Origin: Brevipalpus yothersi
Taxonomy: Eukaryota > Arthropoda > Arachnida > Trombidiformes > Tenuipalpidae
Direction: 5' to 3'
DNA: 64,000 nt
Assembly: GCA_003956705.1 (NCBI GenBank)
Contig: QZCP01000019.1
Span: 147,458 to 211,457, forward strand
The translations under genes and the position numbers were made by a program. This document shows, piece after piece, positions 63,301-64,000 of the stretch (the stretch's first letter is position 1; each line of letters starts with the position of its first letter). The notes under the pieces were generated by a model. It saw nothing but the letters and a program-made list of their open reading frames with translations, searched no databases and was not told the origin of the DNA.

Positions 63301-64000
63301 TCAATCTTCCCGATCAGGATCATAAGGTACAATCAGATTTCGGGAAAATTTGACAATTTCATCAGCTCCCCTTACTTCATGATCCAGTAAGGGTAGCTTA
63401 ATGACATGAAAATCTTCATATAAATCTATAATCTGCTCTAAATACTTATTTTGTAGCTTGATACGAGCTGAGCACATTTGACAAGGATTTTCACTATCTT
63501 TTCGCTTTGGAAACAATAATTGATTGACTATGATGTTGTGTGTATCAATATGACACTTGGTCAATTCCTGGACGAGTCTTTCGGTTTCGTAGAGAGATAA
63601 AAATTCTGGAATACATACGCAAACAAAGGTAGTGAGCGTAGGATTACGGAATTGTTCGTTCACAGTTCTGATTATAGGCAAAATTTCTTCAATCTTGGAT
63701 GACATTGCATCAGGTGAAAAGTCATTAAGGCCAAGCATAGATGCAAAACTTGACATCATCGGTGAAAGATGGGACTGAAATCGTAACAATTTTCCCAAAC
63801 CTTTCTCAACAGTCGCAGGGAAAGACAGTAATCTTAAAGTGTGTCCTGTGGGGGCTGTATCGAAGACGACGACAGAAAAATTCATAGAATTGACTAATTT
63901 CATCACCTCAGCATAAGACATGGCTTCATCAATACCAGGAAGAGCACCAAGTAACTCTGATATTACCGATTTTGATACACCTCTCAGTGGATCAGATTCC
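63301..64000 (-). CDS. ASNA1: GET3/ASNA1 ATPase, 3' part only
   Basis: GET3 (TRC40/ASNA1) is a cytosolic dimeric ATPase that carries tail-anchored membrane proteins to the ER. About 232 residues of the C-terminal two thirds are present, open to the right edge of the window; the P-loop N-terminus lies outside. The frame enters as SDPLRGVSKSV and ELLGALPGIDEAMSYAEVMK. Visible motifs are VVVFDTAPTGHTLRLLSFPA (switch and A-loop), the Met-rich client-binding region (SHLSPMMSSFASMLGL), SLYETERLVQEL, HNIIVNQLLFP, the zinc-binding CQMC, and KLPLLDHEVRGADEI. No intron is seen in this part. The gene converges on SDHD, with 182 bp between stop codons. Confidence 0.95.
   Translation of the reverse strand, partial: ESDPLRGVSKSVISELLGALPGIDEAMSYAEVMKLVNSMNFSVVVFDTAPTGHTLRLLSFPATVEKGLGKLLRFQSHLSPMMSSFASMLGLNDFSPDAMSSKIEEILPIIRTVNEQFRNPTLTTFVCVCIPEFLSLYETERLVQELTKCHIDTHNIIVNQLLFPKRKDSENPCQMCSARIKLQNKYLEQIIDLYEDFHVIKLPLLDHEVRGADEIVKFSRNLIVPYDPDRED

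Noticed and set aside
1..64000. CRISPR array, bacterial operons, ribosome binding sites
   Set aside because: Introns, poly(A) signals, a 5S gene and animal-specific families show this is eukaryotic nuclear DNA; no spaced-repeat array was seen.
1..64000. Transposons and endogenous viral sequences
   Set aside because: No reverse transcriptase, transposase, integrase or viral protein motif was recognised in any frame, and no terminal inverted or long terminal repeats were evident apart from the direct repeat described.

Overview
This looks like nuclear DNA of an arthropod, most likely a chelicerate such as an acariform mite. That placement is an inference. It rests on an innexin gap-junction gene, a GH18 chitinase with a peritrophin-type chitin-binding tail, AT-rich spacers, GT-AG introns that are mostly short, and many (GA)n/(CT)n microsatellites. 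No sequence search was possible, so names rest on recognised motifs and on reading frames that stay open across the splice joins I worked out by eye.

Left part (1-20,500): a one-exon innexin (inx2 type, minus); an unrecognised secreted protein in four exons (plus); cytoplasmic poly(A)-binding protein (minus, four exons) sharing a ~760-bp divergent upstream region with the GTPase GPN3 (plus, two exons); and an Arg/Ser/Pro-rich ORF (plus).

Middle part (20,533-47,367): one adenylate cyclase of the type 3 (ADCY3/Ac3) class on the minus strand, rebuilt as six exons and 1,068 residues. Its first intron is about 19 kb and full of GA tracts. A small Gly/Pro-rich ORF lies on the opposite strand inside its third intron, and the Arg/Ser-rich ORF meets its 3' end tail to tail.

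Spacer (47,368-52,360): no clear gene. A 398-N assembly gap sits inside a GA microsatellite, and some short frames may be decayed coding sequence. A single 5S rRNA gene (minus) follows at 52,361-52,478.

Right part (52,665-64,000): an F-box/FIST_C (FBXO22-like) locus with a recent internal duplication, flanked by two copies of an ~88-bp direct repeat; an eight-finger C2H2 protein (minus, four exons); a secreted GH18 chitinase-like protein (minus, seven exons) whose catalytic motif has Ser in place of its last Asp; a short receptor-associated-protein (RAP) homologue ending in HIEL, divergent from SDHD; and the 3' part of GET3/ASNA1 (minus), cut by the window edge.

The genes are mostly unrelated housekeeping and signalling functions. 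The clearest things to follow up are the altered chitinase motif, the A-rich PABP leader, the duplicated FIST_C unit, the two-domain RAP, and the octamer-like repeats upstream of the 5S gene.
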